A program made the translations under genes and the position numbers. From Paenarthrobacter ureafaciens (GTDB taxonomy: Bacteria > Actinomycetota > Actinomycetes > Actinomycetales > Micrococcaceae), in assembly GCF_004028095.1 (NCBI RefSeq), contig NZ_SBHM01000007.1:1736001-1800000 (forward strand): 64,000 bases of DNA. Direction: 5' to 3'. Below, piece after piece: positions 16,557-31,376 of this stretch (its first letter is position 1; the number at the start of each line of letters is the position of its first letter). The notes beneath the pieces are model-generated. The model did no database searches, was not told the origin of the DNA, and was given only the letters and a program-made list of their open reading frames with translations.

Positions 16557-17774
16557 CTAGGCCTTCACGTAGCCGTTGGGGTTCAGTACGAACTTTGTTG
16601 CCGCACCGGCGTCGAATTCGGCGTAGCCGCGGGGTGCGTCTTCGAGCGGGATGGCCTTGGCGTTGACTGCCTTGGCGATCTGTACCTTGTCGTGCAGGAT
16701 GGCCATCATGAGCTGGCGGTTGTACTTCATGACCGGGCACTGGCCCGTGGTGAAGGACAGGGACTTGGCCCAACCGGTGCCCAGGGACAAGGACAGGGAG
16801 CCGTGCTTGGCTGCCTCGTCGATTCCGCCGGGATCGCCGGTGACGTACAGGCCCGGGATGCCGAGCGCGCCGCCGGCCGTCGTGATGTCCATGAGGGAGT
16901 TCAGCACCGTGGCGGGTGCCTCGTGCGAGGCGTCCTTGCCGTGTCCGCGGGCCTCGAAGCCCACGGCGTCAATGCCGGAATCGACCTCAGGAACGCCGAG
17001 AATTTGCTCGATCTGGTCCTTGGGATCGCCTTGGGAGACGTTGACGGTTTCGCACCCGAAGGAGCGCGCCTGCGCCAGGCGCTCTTCGTTCATGTCGCCC
17101 ACAATCACGACGGCGGCACCGAGCAGTTGGGCGCCGACGGCAGCAGCGATGCCCACCGGACCGGCACCTGCAACATACACGGTGGAGCCAACGCCCACGC
17201 CCGCGGTGACGGCACCGTGGAAGCCGGTGGGAAAGATGTCCGAGAGCATGGTGAGGTCCATGATCTTCTCAAGGGCCTGGTCACGGTCCGGGAAGCGCAG
17301 CAGGTTCCAGTCCGCGTAGGGGACCAGGACGTATTCTGCCTGGCCTCCCACCCAGCCGCCCATGTCCACGTAGCCGTAGGCGCTGCCGGGGCGGTCCGGG
17401 TTGACGTTGAGGCAGATGCCGGTTTTCCGTTCCTTGCAGTTCCGGCAACGGCCACAGGAAATGTTGAACGGCACCGAAACGATGTCGCCCACCTTGATGA
17501 ACTCGACGTCGGGTCCCACTTCAACCACTTCACCGGTGATTTCGTGGCCCAGCACCAGGTTCTTCGGCGCCGTGGTGCGGCCACGGACCATGTGCTGGTC
17601 CGATCCGCAGATGTTGGTGGTCACGGTGCGCAGGATGACGCCGTGGGGCACCTTCCTGCCGACGTTGGCCGGGTTGACGCCCGGTCCGTCCTTGAGTTCG
17701 AACGTCGGGTACTCGGTGTCGATGATTTCAACGACGCCGGGTTCCTTGTAGGCGACTGCTCTGTTTCCTGACAT
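16557..17774 (-). CDS. fdhA: glutathione-independent formaldehyde dehydrogenase
   Basis: 405 residues from the ATG at 17774 (AAGGAG six bases upstream). A zinc alcohol-dehydrogenase-fold enzyme that oxidises formaldehyde to formate with tightly bound NAD. It starts MSGNRAVAYKEPG, has the catalytic-zinc region TNICGSDQHMVRGRT (Cys about residue 53) and GHEITGEV, structural-zinc cysteines in SCGRCRNCKERKTGIC, the NAD-binding VYVAGAGPVGIAA, and GFEARGHG and APRGYAEFDAG, all characteristic of the Pseudomonas putida-type enzyme. It would remove the formaldehyde released when the Rieske system demethylates betaine. Own terminator and 224-base promoter region. Confidence 0.95.
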   Translation of the reverse strand: MSGNRAVAYKEPGVVEIIDTEYPTFELKDGPGVNPANVGRKVPHGVILRTVTTNICGSDQHMVRGRTTAPKNLVLGHEITGEVVEVGPDVEFIKVGDIVSVPFNISCGRCRNCKERKTGICLNVNPDRPGSAYGYVDMGGWVGGQAEYVLVPYADWNLLRFPDRDQALEKIMDLTMLSDIFPTGFHGAVTAGVGVGSTVYVAGAGPVGIAAAVGAQLLGAAVVIVGDMNEERLAQARSFGCETVNVSQGDPKDQIEQILGVPEVDSGIDAVGFEARGHGKDASHEAPATVLNSLMDITTAGGALGIPGLYVTGDPGGIDEAAKHGSLSLSLGTGWAKSLSFTTGQCPVMKYNRQLMMAILHDKVQIAKAVNAKAIPLEDAPRGYAEFDAGAATKFVLNPNGYVKA

Positions 17775-17923
17775 GAACACTCCTTGGACAGTTGGTGTTG
17801 CGGGAACTATGGGGTCCAACTGCCCGAAAGCGATGCTTCGATGAGGAATACCTCCCCAGGTTTCAGGCCACCGAAGCACCGTTCACGGACAATTGGACAG
17901 CTGACGCTTCCGATCCTCTCGAT

Positions 17924-17958
17924 CTGATATTTTTTGAAGAACCTAAAAGATATATCAG
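17924..17958. promoter_or_regulatory. candidate GntR operator upstream of fdhA
   Basis: CTGATAT (17924-17930) and its inverted partner ATATCAG (17952-17958, within AGATATATCAG) flank an A/T-rich spacer in the gap between the formate and formaldehyde dehydrogenase genes. The same nonamer CTGATATAT occurs before purU/gntR at 25480. Nearby A/T-rich sequence probably holds the fdhA promoter. Confidence 0.5.
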
Positions 17959-17998
17959 TCACATACTATGACAGTGGTCACAGCATGTACAGCTTTTC

Positions 17999-20320
<2,322 letters not shown>

Positions 20321-20348
20321 GTGATCTTCCCTCCAGATCAGGAAATGG

Positions 20349-21251
20349 TCAGGCGGCGCCGGCAGGTACAGGCTGGACGGCGGGTACGGTGCCGCCGGTA
20401 ACACGTGCCTGCCGACGGGCGGCTTCGGTGGTGTGCAGCAGCAACAATGCCGTGGTCACCGAGCCTACGCCACCCGGAACAGGCGTCAAGGCCGCTGCGA
20501 CGCCGCTGACGCTCGCCTCGTCCACATCGCCCACCAGGGAACCGTCGGGCAGGACATTCGTGCCGACGTCCACCACCACGGTCTTTTCCGTCACGTGGCT
20601 GCCGGTCAGCAGCCCGGTGCGGCCGGCGGCCACCACCACGACGTCGGCGGGCCGCGTGAACGGCTCCAGCGCACCTGAGCGGGAGTGGCAGACGGTGACG
20701 GTGGCATCCTTGGCGAGCAGCAGCAGCGACAACGGCTTGCCCACCACGGCAGAACGTCCGACGACGACCACGTTGCGTCCCGCCGTCGGAACCTCGAAGT
20801 GGTCCAGAAGCTCGACGACGGCCCGCGCTGTTGCGGGCGCGAAGGCCGGCTGCCCCACGGCAAGGCGGCCGAGGCTCAGCGGGTTGGCGCCGTCGATGTC
20901 CTTTTCAGGGGCGATGAGCCCGACCAGGCTGTCCGCACGGACACCCGAAGGCAGGGGAGTCTGGAGGATGATGCCATGCACCGAGGCCTCCGCGCTGAGG
21001 TCACGGAGCACGGCGGCCAGGACCTGTTCGGTGGCGTCGTGGCCGAGGTCCACAATCCGGCAGTCGATCCCTGCACGTTCCGCGGCGCGTTCGATCGACC
21101 GGACGTACCAGTGGGTTGATTCGTCGTCGGTAGCGACCACGACGGCCACCGTGGGACGGACTCCCTGGCTATCCAGGGCGTGGGCCTCTTCCTGGGCGCG
21201 TTGCCGGATGAGGCCTGCAAGCCCCTTGCCGGACAGCACTTCTGCACTCAT
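20349..21251 (-). CDS. folD: FolD-like methylenetetrahydrofolate dehydrogenase lacking the cyclohydrolase lysine
   Basis: 300 residues, normal FolD length. Folate and NADP sites are present: the conserved Tyr in HWYVRS, ILQTPLPSG, EKDIDGANP, and the Rossmann region VVVVGRSAVVGKPLSLLLL, then TPVPGGVGSVTTALLL. The lysine four residues after the Tyr (YxxxK in E. coli and human enzymes, needed for cyclohydrolase activity) is Ile here (YVRSI). Dehydrogenase activity is expected to remain. The start overlaps the stop of an FchA-like cyclohydrolase gene by four bases, which would replace the missing function. It would oxidise the methylene-tetrahydrofolate made by dimethylglycine oxidase. Confidence 0.92.
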   Translation of the reverse strand: MSAEVLSGKGLAGLIRQRAQEEAHALDSQGVRPTVAVVVATDDESTHWYVRSIERAAERAGIDCRIVDLGHDATEQVLAAVLRDLSAEASVHGIILQTPLPSGVRADSLVGLIAPEKDIDGANPLSLGRLAVGQPAFAPATARAVVELLDHFEVPTAGRNVVVVGRSAVVGKPLSLLLLAKDATVTVCHSRSGALEPFTRPADVVVVAAGRTGLLTGSHVTEKTVVVDVGTNVLPDGSLVGDVDEASVSGVAAALTPVPGGVGSVTTALLLLHTTEAARRQARVTGGTVPAVQPVPAGAA

Positions 21252-21874
21252 GCGAGGATCCTTTCGCGGACGCGGCGGGACAGGGTGTCAGCGGCGAGGA
21301 CCACCTTCTCTTCCAGCCCGTCGGTCTGCCCGGCAAGGCGGGTCCGGGTGGCATCGTCCTTGATGGCCACAAGGTTGATGTCGATGTTGATGCGTGCGGT
21401 GGTGGCAGCCGCCCGGGCTGCGTCGGCGGCAGCGGCGACGTCGCTGATGACGTTCGGGTTGGCCGCTTCGAAAAGTTCCGTGGCGAGGTCCACGATCTCG
21501 CCGGCAAGCTTGATGAGCTGGGCGGGCGTTTGCGCGGCCTGGACCAGGGCAGCGTCGATCGCCGCTTTCTTCGCGGTCTTGAGCTCCGGGGTGTCGGAAG
21601 GAAGCTTGTAGGAATCGATGACCCCTTGGAAGGCGTGTTCGTCGGCATCGGCCAGCCGGAGCGCTTCGGTGCGGTGGTGATCGGCGCTGTTGGTGATACG
21701 GGCAACCAGTCCTGCATGCTCCGCGTACTTCTCACCCGTGGTGTAACGGGCCACCATGGCCACCAGTGCGGCACCTTGGGCAGCATGCAACGCCGCAGCC
21801 GCTCCGCCGCCCGGTGTGGGTTGGCGGGCGGCGAGCCTGGCCAAATAATCGTTGACTGTTTCTGAGCTGATCAT
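21248..21874 (-). CDS. fchA: cyclodeaminase/cyclohydrolase family protein (FchA-like)
   Basis: 208 residues, all-helical FTCD C-terminal domain family. The signature ARQPTPGGGAAAALHAAQGAAL (residues 16-37; only part quoted as motif PTPGGGAAAA) and a terminal EANPNVISDVAAAA block match methenyl-tetrahydrofolate cyclohydrolase FchA and formiminotetrahydrofolate cyclodeaminase. No histidine-pathway or FTCD transferase domain is nearby; folD and PurU are, so conversion of methenyl- to formyl-tetrahydrofolate is the likely reaction. Translationally coupled to folD. Confidence 0.85.
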   Translation of the reverse strand: MISSETVNDYLARLAARQPTPGGGAAAALHAAQGAALVAMVARYTTGEKYAEHAGLVARITNSADHHRTEALRLADADEHAFQGVIDSYKLPSDTPELKTAKKAAIDAALVQAAQTPAQLIKLAGEIVDLATELFEAANPNVISDVAAAADAARAAATTARINIDINLVAIKDDATRTRLAGQTDGLEEKVVLAADTLSRRVRERILA

Positions 21875-21982
21875 GTGTCTTCCTGGGCTGGAGAAAGAAA
21901 GGGGACAGACAGCGGCCCGGACCCGGTTGCGAGGGATAGGGTCCGGGCCGCGTGTCTTGGAAGCCGTGGGTGCGGCGGGGGA

Positions 21983-25434
<3,452 letters not shown>

Positions 25435-25455
25435 ATGTCCTCCTTAGGTAATTCC

Positions 25456-25491
25456 CTAGATATATTCCTGAATTACGTACTGATATATTAG
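25456..25491. promoter_or_regulatory. candidate GntR operators between purU and gntR
   Basis: Two related sites CTAGATATATTC (25456-25467) and CTGATATATTAG (25480-25491) lie in the 133-base divergent promoter region, 22 and 46 bases from the purU start. The core is a TGATATATTA-like palindrome, a usual shape for GntR/FadR-type operators. The same sequence occurs upstream of fdhA and, less exactly, upstream of the BCCT gene. Confidence 0.55.
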
Positions 25492-25567
25492 GATTGGAAT
25501 CAGCGTATACTGGACCTTGGAACGAGGTCAATAGGTTTTTTCGGAACTGTGGAAGGAGCTCGGCACT

Positions 25568-26248
25568 GTGGCAATTCAAACCTTGGCGACTGTAGAAGAC
25601 GCAGGCAGGAAGTCGCTTGCGGACATCGCTTACGAAAGCGTGCGCGACCGGCTCCTGACGCTGGACATCAAGCCGGGCGACCTCCTCAATGATGATCAGC
25701 TGGCCAAGGAGCTCGGCATCGGGCGCACGCCGGTGCGCGAGGCCCTGAAGCGGCTGGAGCTTGATCGCCTGGTGGTGACGTACCCGCGACGCGGCACTTT
25801 CGCCACCCGGGTGGAAGTGACTGACCTTGCGTTCATTTCCGAGATCCGGGTGCAGTTGGAGCCGGTCGCCGCAGCGCGGGCGGCCCGCGTGGCTACCCCC
25901 GGGAGCAGGGATTACCTGCGACAGGTTGTCCGGGAAGTTGAAGCCTTCGACATCAAGGCTGCCTCCGTGGTGGAGACCTTGAAGCTGGATGCCCGCGTGC
26001 ACCAGGGCATCTACGCTGCGGCAGCCAATCCGCATCTGGAAGACGTCCTGATCCGCTACGACAACCTGGCCACACGGATTTGGTGCATGGTGCTGGACCG
26101 GCTGCCCAACCTTGAGCGGCACGTGCATGAGCATGTGGATCTGCTGCAGGCAGTGATCGACGGCGACGAGCACAAGGCGGCAGAGTTGGCGCGGACGCAC
26201 GTGAGTGAATTCGAGCAGGCGGTGCGTGAGGCGTTGTTCGCAGCCTAG
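25568..26248 (+). CDS. GntR-family (FadR subfamily) transcriptional regulator
   Basis: 226 residues, GTG start with AAGGAG nine bases upstream. The winged helix occupies residues 15-80 (LADIAYESVRDRLLTLDIKP, LAKELGIGRTPVREALKRLE). An all-helical FCD domain follows, with metal/ligand residues in the EIRVQLEPVAAARAA, LDARVHQGIYAAAANPHL and HEHVDLLQAVIDGDEHKA helices. Divergent from the purU-dimethylglycine oxidase operon; likely its repressor, perhaps also of fdhA and the transporter through the shared CTGATATAT motif. Confidence 0.9.
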   Translation: MAIQTLATVEDAGRKSLADIAYESVRDRLLTLDIKPGDLLNDDQLAKELGIGRTPVREALKRLELDRLVVTYPRRGTFATRVEVTDLAFISEIRVQLEPVAAARAARVATPGSRDYLRQVVREVEAFDIKAASVVETLKLDARVHQGIYAAAANPHLEDVLIRYDNLATRIWCMVLDRLPNLERHVHEHVDLLQAVIDGDEHKAAELARTHVSEFEQAVREALFAA

Positions 26249-27432
26249 GGGCAAAGCGCCCACTGTTTTCCGACGCGGAGGTTCAGCGCCGAGACACTCT
26301 ACGGGCGGCCAGCCGGCGTGCGGGTGGTCGACGACCGACCGCACCTGCAACGCGTCGTCCGGGAGGGCTCCGGACAGACCAGCCCCTCAGCCTCCTTGCT
26401 TTCACCCCGTCATGTATCCCCTAATGGTGGGCGGCCGCCCTCGATAATTTCCGAAAGAATGCCACCGGGAATAGCATCCCCGTTGTTGTCCACCAACCAT
26501 TGCCGTGTGGAGCTTTGGCCACCACTGGTCACTGCACATGCCCACAGTTTCCCACTCCAGCCAAATCCAGGGCTTAAAGCGCGGCGTCCACCAAATAGCG
26601 CAGGGTGAAACACCGCGGCACATCGCCGAAGCCATGCGTGCGTAGCTGAAGTCGTACCAGCCCGGCACGTTGATGACGCGGCAGGCTGCGGAGGCGCGTC
26701 GAGTGCCGAGTGTGCCGAGTGTGCCGGCTGAGACGGCCCTTTCGGGCGGACTGACACCAACCCCTCCGCATCCTCCTGGGGCAATGGCCACGCGTGTGGA
26801 CATCCCAGCGCTGCCTGCTGCAAGTCCCCTTGCTCTCCTTCTACCGTATGCGAGACCGTGATGCGGCTGCCTGGCGCGGGTCTGGTGTTCGCCTTGCGAC
26901 CAATCGAAGTACAACAACTTAGTCATCGCCTAGCGGACGGAGATCAACGGTCCGCTTTTTGTGGAGGTTCGGCCGTGCTCCTCGACTGTAGTGACGAACC
27001 GGTCCAGCTCGCGTAGTTTTTCCAGCCCGGAAGGAGCATGCCGGCACTTTGGAGGGTTTGATGGGGCCCCGAGCGTGCCCTTCGAACCAGTTCGGCCTGA
27101 TACCCGCAGTGGGTCGAAGCCGATTCGGACCTTCCATGACCATCGCGGAGGGTGATCTCGTCGAGGCGCAGTTTGCAATGTCGTTGGGCCTTGAGCATTG
27201 GCAAGTCCAAGCCACGCTGCCGGCCAGCTCATTCTGCGCCGGAGCCGCTGGCTACCGGGAGCGATTGAAATCCATCAGCGGATGGAGTCGGTAGCGACGA
27301 CTCATGGCCGTTGCTGCCTGAAATTATTGTAACAAATTTAAGAAAACTGATGACTTCGGAATGTTTATAACGCATCATTGATAGCAGCCGGTCCCGATGG
27401 CGCGAGCGGCATCAGGAAGAGAAGGAGTGCTT
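26249..27432. other. 1.2-kb region without an intact gene; possible decayed genes
   Basis: No frame here has a convincing start, ribosome site and codon pattern. On the minus strand, a segment ending near 26410 reads in one frame as QWLVDNNGDAIPGGILSEII, and a neighbouring frame upstream reads GFGDVPRCFTLRYLVDAAL before a stop, as if one small gene had been broken by a frameshift. Another minus frame ending near 26930 contains GLEKLRELDRFVTTVEEHGR. These may be remnants of accessory genes. The last 130 bases (27300-27430) are A/T-rich, with TTTATAACG, and probably hold the promoter of the ornithine cyclodeaminase gene cluster. Confidence 0.4.
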
Positions 27433-28461
27433 ATGACGCGCTTTGTAGATGTACACAACATGATCCGCTGGGTCAGGTCGCAGGGACCCGAAACGATCAT
27501 TAATGAACTGATCCAGTATCTGGAGGATGACTTCCGTCGCTGGCCGCAGTTCGACAAGACCCCCCGCGTGGCCAGCCACACTCCGTTTGGCGTCATAGAA
27601 CTCATGCCGACCAGCGACCATGAAACCTACGCCTTCAAGTACGTGAACGGGCACCCCTCAAACCCGGCCCGCGGGTACCAGACGGTGACGGCGTTCGGCG
27701 TTCTTGCGGATGTTCACAACGGCTATCCAACATTCCTTGCAGAGATGACAATTTTGACCGCGCTGCGAACAGCTGCCACCTCGGCCATGGTGGCCAAGGC
27801 GCTGGCCCGACCCGATTCGACCGTCATGGCCATGATCGGCACCGGGAGCCAAGCCGAATTCCAAGCACTCGGAATGCGCCGAGCCCTGGGTATCGCCAAG
27901 CTGCAAGTGTGGGACACGGATCCCGCCGCGGTGAGCAAGTTTGTTCGCAACATGGTGCCCCTTGGTTTCGACATCTTCGTTGCCTCGTCAGCGTTGGAGG
28001 CAGTGCAGGGCGTCGACGTCATCACCACCTGCACGGCAGACAAAACACAGGCGACTATCCTCGGCGTCGAACACCTGGCGCCTGGCGTCCATATCAACGC
28101 AATCGGTGGAGATTGCCCGGGCAAGACCGAACTGGATCCGGCCATTCTGGAGCGTGGCGAGGTCTTTGTTGAGTACGAGGACCAGACCCGGATCGAAGGC
28201 GAAATCCAGCAAATGCCCGCAGACTTCGCTGTAACCGAGTTCTGGAAGGTACTGCTCGGAGCTGCACCGGGCCGCGTATCAGGGCAACAGATCACTGTTT
28301 TCGATTCGGTGGGGTTCGCCGTCGAGGATTTCTCGGCTTTGCGGTACCTGCGGGACTCGGTAGCCGGTTCCGACTTCTTCAAGGAAATAGATCTCGTGGC
28401 CAACCCGGAAGATCCCAAGGACCTGTTCGGTCTTGTCGGTGCACTGTCACCGGTTGGATAG
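27433..28461 (+). CDS. ornithine cyclodeaminase
   Basis: 342 residues from the ATG at 27433 (AAGGAG six bases upstream). NAD-dependent conversion of L-ornithine to L-proline and ammonia. The sequence follows bona fide ornithine cyclodeaminase closely, not just the wider mu-crystallin family: RVASHTPFGVIELMP, YAFKYVNGHPSNPARG, the Rossmann AMIGTGSQAEFQALGM, and NAIGGDCPGKTELDPAILE with the catalytic Asp of that branch, then FVEYEDQTRIEGEIQQMPAD. It heads a cluster with a Liv-type importer and peptidases, so ornithine is probably released from an imported conjugate. Confidence 0.93.
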   Translation: MTRFVDVHNMIRWVRSQGPETIINELIQYLEDDFRRWPQFDKTPRVASHTPFGVIELMPTSDHETYAFKYVNGHPSNPARGYQTVTAFGVLADVHNGYPTFLAEMTILTALRTAATSAMVAKALARPDSTVMAMIGTGSQAEFQALGMRRALGIAKLQVWDTDPAAVSKFVRNMVPLGFDIFVASSALEAVQGVDVITTCTADKTQATILGVEHLAPGVHINAIGGDCPGKTELDPAILERGEVFVEYEDQTRIEGEIQQMPADFAVTEFWKVLLGAAPGRVSGQQITVFDSVGFAVEDFSALRYLRDSVAGSDFFKEIDLVANPEDPKDLFGLVGALSPVG

Positions 28462-28558
28462 GTGACTCCAAACGCATCGCAGCATATTCCCCACTAGCAG
28501 CATTCAAGCCATGATTCGTATTCACCGGGATGAAGGTCCCCAACTTCTACGGAGCGCA

Positions 28559-29836
28559 ATGTTCGCCTCAGTCAAACCCCGCCTACGCACGTCCCTCCTA
28601 CTTTCCACAACAGCGCTATTGGCGTTCTCCATGGTGAGCTGCACTGTTCCCACCGGCGAGAGCAACGATTCCGGATCCACCGAAGGAAACATCACGCTGG
28701 GCCTCTTGGCTCCGCTCACCGGCGTCGCCGCAGCCGACGGCAAGCTCATGGAGCAGGGCGCCCAACTCGCCGTCGACGAAATCAATGCCAAGGGCGGCAT
28801 TGGTGGCCGCAAGATCGAGCTGAAGTCTTTGGACGTACGTGACCAAAAGTCCGACGCCGTTTCCGCTGCGGTTACGCAATTGACGTCAAACCCCAATGTC
28901 GCAGCAGTACTGACCGGCTACGCGAGCACAACCAACTTTGAAATCGATCAGCTGGCCGAAGCTGGTATTCCCTACCTGCTTAGCGGCAACAGCGGACAAA
29001 CGAAGGACATCATCGCCAAGAATCCCGGCAAATATCCGGGCGTGTGGTCGCTTGCGCCGTCGTACGAGGGATACAGCACCGGCGTTCCGGAACAACTGGA
29101 CGCCTGGAATTCCGATGGCACGTTCCCGCTCAGGAACCGCAAGGCCTACATCATTTCCAGCGACAATGCCTACTCCAACGGCATCGCCTCGGGTCTGGTG
29201 ACCAACCTCAAAGCGAAAGGATGGGAAATCACAGGTCCGGACACTGTACCTTTCGGCGAAGTGGATGATTGGACCACGCAAATCACCAAAATCCGGCAGG
29301 TTGATCCAGCAGTGATCATCAATCTCGACTACCTGACGGCCAACGCGTCGAAGTTTCTGACCCAGTTCCGTCAGAACCCTACCCAATCACTGGTCTTTTC
29401 CCAGTACGCCCCCAGCGTTCCGGAGTTCACCGAGCTGGCAGGCAAGAATGCCGACGGAGTGCTGTACAACCTCCCGTTCGCCCCGCTGCCGGCCTTGTCC
29501 GAAACCAAGGAACTCACGCGGAAACTGACCGGAAAGTACAACACGGAACCGAGCCTCTACAGCTTTGGCCTCTATGAGCAGGTCTACCTGTGGGCCGATG
29601 CCGTCAAGCAGGTGGGTGATCCTGGCAAGCGCGAGGAAGTTGGGGCGGCGCTGGGCAAGCTCGACAAACAGACCACCCTGGGCCGGGTCCACTTTGACCC
29701 GGCAACCCACCTGGCCGTCGCCGGCAAGGACGGAATTCCCATGACGTACTACCAGATCCAAAACGGCACGCGATTGAACATCGCCCCTGAGGAATTCGCG
29801 GACGGCAAGTTCCAGAGACCCGAGTGGATCAAATGA
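28559..29836 (+). CDS. Liv-type ABC transporter substrate-binding lipoprotein
   Basis: 425 residues from the ATG at 28559 (GGAG four bases before; an ATG at 28511 has no site). Lipoprotein signal with LLLSTTALLAFSMVSC (lipobox ending in Cys, about residue 28), then a type I periplasmic-binding fold: ITLGLLAPLTGVAAADGKLM and GAQLAVDEINAKGGIGGRKI, the hallmark of LivK/amide-binding proteins. Ends overlapping the ATPase gene (ATGA). Ligand unknown; context suggests an amino-acid conjugate or amide. Confidence 0.92.
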   Translation: MFASVKPRLRTSLLLSTTALLAFSMVSCTVPTGESNDSGSTEGNITLGLLAPLTGVAAADGKLMEQGAQLAVDEINAKGGIGGRKIELKSLDVRDQKSDAVSAAVTQLTSNPNVAAVLTGYASTTNFEIDQLAEAGIPYLLSGNSGQTKDIIAKNPGKYPGVWSLAPSYEGYSTGVPEQLDAWNSDGTFPLRNRKAYIISSDNAYSNGIASGLVTNLKAKGWEITGPDTVPFGEVDDWTTQITKIRQVDPAVIINLDYLTANASKFLTQFRQNPTQSLVFSQYAPSVPEFTELAGKNADGVLYNLPFAPLPALSETKELTRKLTGKYNTEPSLYSFGLYEQVYLWADAVKQVGDPGKREEVGAALGKLDKQTTLGRVHFDPATHLAVAGKDGIPMTYYQIQNGTRLNIAPEEFADGKFQRPEWIK

Positions 29837-30594
29837 CGCCCGCCATGAAGGGTGCCTCCGGCCGATTCGCCGAGCACCTCCTGGAAGTCCGAGGAGTCAG
29901 CCGCCGGTTCGGAGGATTCCTCGCGGTCGACAACGTCAGCTTGCGTGTGGACAAGGGAGAGATCCTGGGCATTGCCGGTCCCAACGGTGCCGGAAAGAGT
30001 ACGCTTTTCAACCTGATTTCGGGCGTGCCATTCGGTCCGAGCGCGGGCGAAGTCCTGTTCGAAGGCCGGCAGATCGACCGGTTGCCAGCCCACAAGATCG
30101 CACGCTTGGGTCTGCGGCGAACTTTCCAGGCGGAACAACTGTTTCCCTCGCTCAGCGTGTCGGACAACATTGCCGTGGCCTCCCATTACTTGGGCAGGCG
30201 CGGACGTTCGGCCAAGACAGCAGCGGCTACGGCACTGGAGACCGTGGGGATCACCAAGTACCGCGATGAGCGCGCCGGGGATATCCCGCTGCTCGCGAAG
30301 AAGAAGCTCATGATAGCCAGCGCCCTGGTGGCGCGGCCCCGGCTGCTCATGTTGGACGAACCTGCCGGTGGCCTGAACAGCGAAGACCAAGCCGACCTCA
30401 TCCAGCTCTTGGCAGAACTTCAAAAGGATGGACTGACGCTGCTCATCATTGAGCACGTGCTCAGCCTCTTGCGTGAGCTCGCCAACCGGATGATCATCCT
30501 GTCATCCGGCGAGCTTCTGGTAGAAGGCACACCGGACACCGTCCTTTCGGATCCGCGCGTGCTGGAAGCGTACCTGGGAAAGGCAGCAGCATGA
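29833..30594 (+). CDS. Liv-type ABC transporter ATPase (LivG-like)
   Basis: 253 residues from the ATG at 29833 that overlaps the previous stop. Walker A GPNGAGKST (about residue 48), a signature region reading ARLGLRRTFQAEQLFP in the LivG-specific position, a diverged C-loop IPLLAKKKLMIASALVA instead of a clear LSGGQ, Walker B LLMLDEPAGGLN and the H-loop IIEHVLSLL. The missing LSGGQ consensus is a known feature of some LivG-like subunits. It energises the importer with the LivF-like partner. Confidence 0.92.
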   Translation: MTPAMKGASGRFAEHLLEVRGVSRRFGGFLAVDNVSLRVDKGEILGIAGPNGAGKSTLFNLISGVPFGPSAGEVLFEGRQIDRLPAHKIARLGLRRTFQAEQLFPSLSVSDNIAVASHYLGRRGRSAKTAAATALETVGITKYRDERAGDIPLLAKKKLMIASALVARPRLLMLDEPAGGLNSEDQADLIQLLAELQKDGLTLLIIEHVLSLLRELANRMIILSSGELLVEGTPDTVLSDPRVLEAYLGKAAA

Positions 30595-31376
30595 ATCCTG
30601 ATCAACAGAGCGCTAACCCGCTGCTTCGGGTCCGGAACCTGGAAGCAGGTTACGGACGCCTGCCCGTTGTTCGTTCGTTCTCCATGGACGTGGCACCTGG
30701 TGAAGCTGTGGCGCTCCTTGGCCCCAACGGTCACGGCAAAACCACCGCACTGCGCGCCGTGGCGGGCCTTGGGAAAACGTCTTCAGGAGAAGTTACTCTC
30801 GAAGGCCGCAACATCACAGGGATGCCCGCGTACACGGTGGTGGACCACGGAATGATGCATGTGCCGCAAGGCAACCAGCTCTTTCCGCGGCTCAGCATCA
30901 GGGAAAACCTGCTGTTGGCGGGCAGAATACCGCGTGCCAGGAACGGCCGGACACAGACGCTGGAAATGGTCCACGAATTGTTCCCCAAGCTGCTCCAACG
31001 GCGGGAGCAATTGGTGGGAACGCTGTCCGGCGGCGAACGCCAAATGGTGGCGATCGGGATGGGGCTGATGGCCAAACCCAAGCTCCTGGTACTCGACGAA
31101 CCCACCCTCGGCCTCGCCCCGAAGGTGAGGTACGAAATCCTGGAAACCCTGCACGAGATTCGTGCACTGGGCCTGTCACTGATCGTTGCCGACGGCGACG
31201 TCGACTTCCTGTTCGAACTCACGGACCGCTGGAATCTTGTTGAACTCGGCAGGATTGTGGCGGGCGGAACCACGGACGTGAAGCCCAGCCACGAGGAGGT
31301 CATGGACATGTACATCGGTGCGTCGACCCACCCAACCGTTGAAAACAGCCAGGATGAAGGAGTCAAGCATGTCTGA
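30591..31376 (+). CDS. Liv-type ABC transporter ATPase (LivF-like)
   Basis: 261 residues, ATGA overlap with the preceding gene. Walker A GPNGHGKTT, LivF-type VPQGNQLFPRLSIRENLLLA, a clean signature LSGGERQMVAIGMGLM, Walker B LLVLDEPTLGLAP. The usual H-loop His is replaced: the position reads LIVADGDVDFLFEL where most relatives have VEQ/VEH, so the switch residue is Asp. The C-terminal 35 residues are longer than usual (HPTVENSQDEG). Confidence 0.92.
   Translation: MNPDQQSANPLLRVRNLEAGYGRLPVVRSFSMDVAPGEAVALLGPNGHGKTTALRAVAGLGKTSSGEVTLEGRNITGMPAYTVVDHGMMHVPQGNQLFPRLSIRENLLLAGRIPRARNGRTQTLEMVHELFPKLLQRREQLVGTLSGGERQMVAIGMGLMAKPKLLVLDEPTLGLAPKVRYEILETLHEIRALGLSLIVADGDVDFLFELTDRWNLVELGRIVAGGTTDVKPSHEEVMDMYIGASTHPTVENSQDEGVKHV

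Noticed and set aside
26930..27232. 100-codon minus-strand frame as a phage terminase fragment
   Set aside because: The LDRFVTTVEEHGR stretch is suggestive only; no start site, no neighbouring phage genes, and the match cannot be tested by eye.
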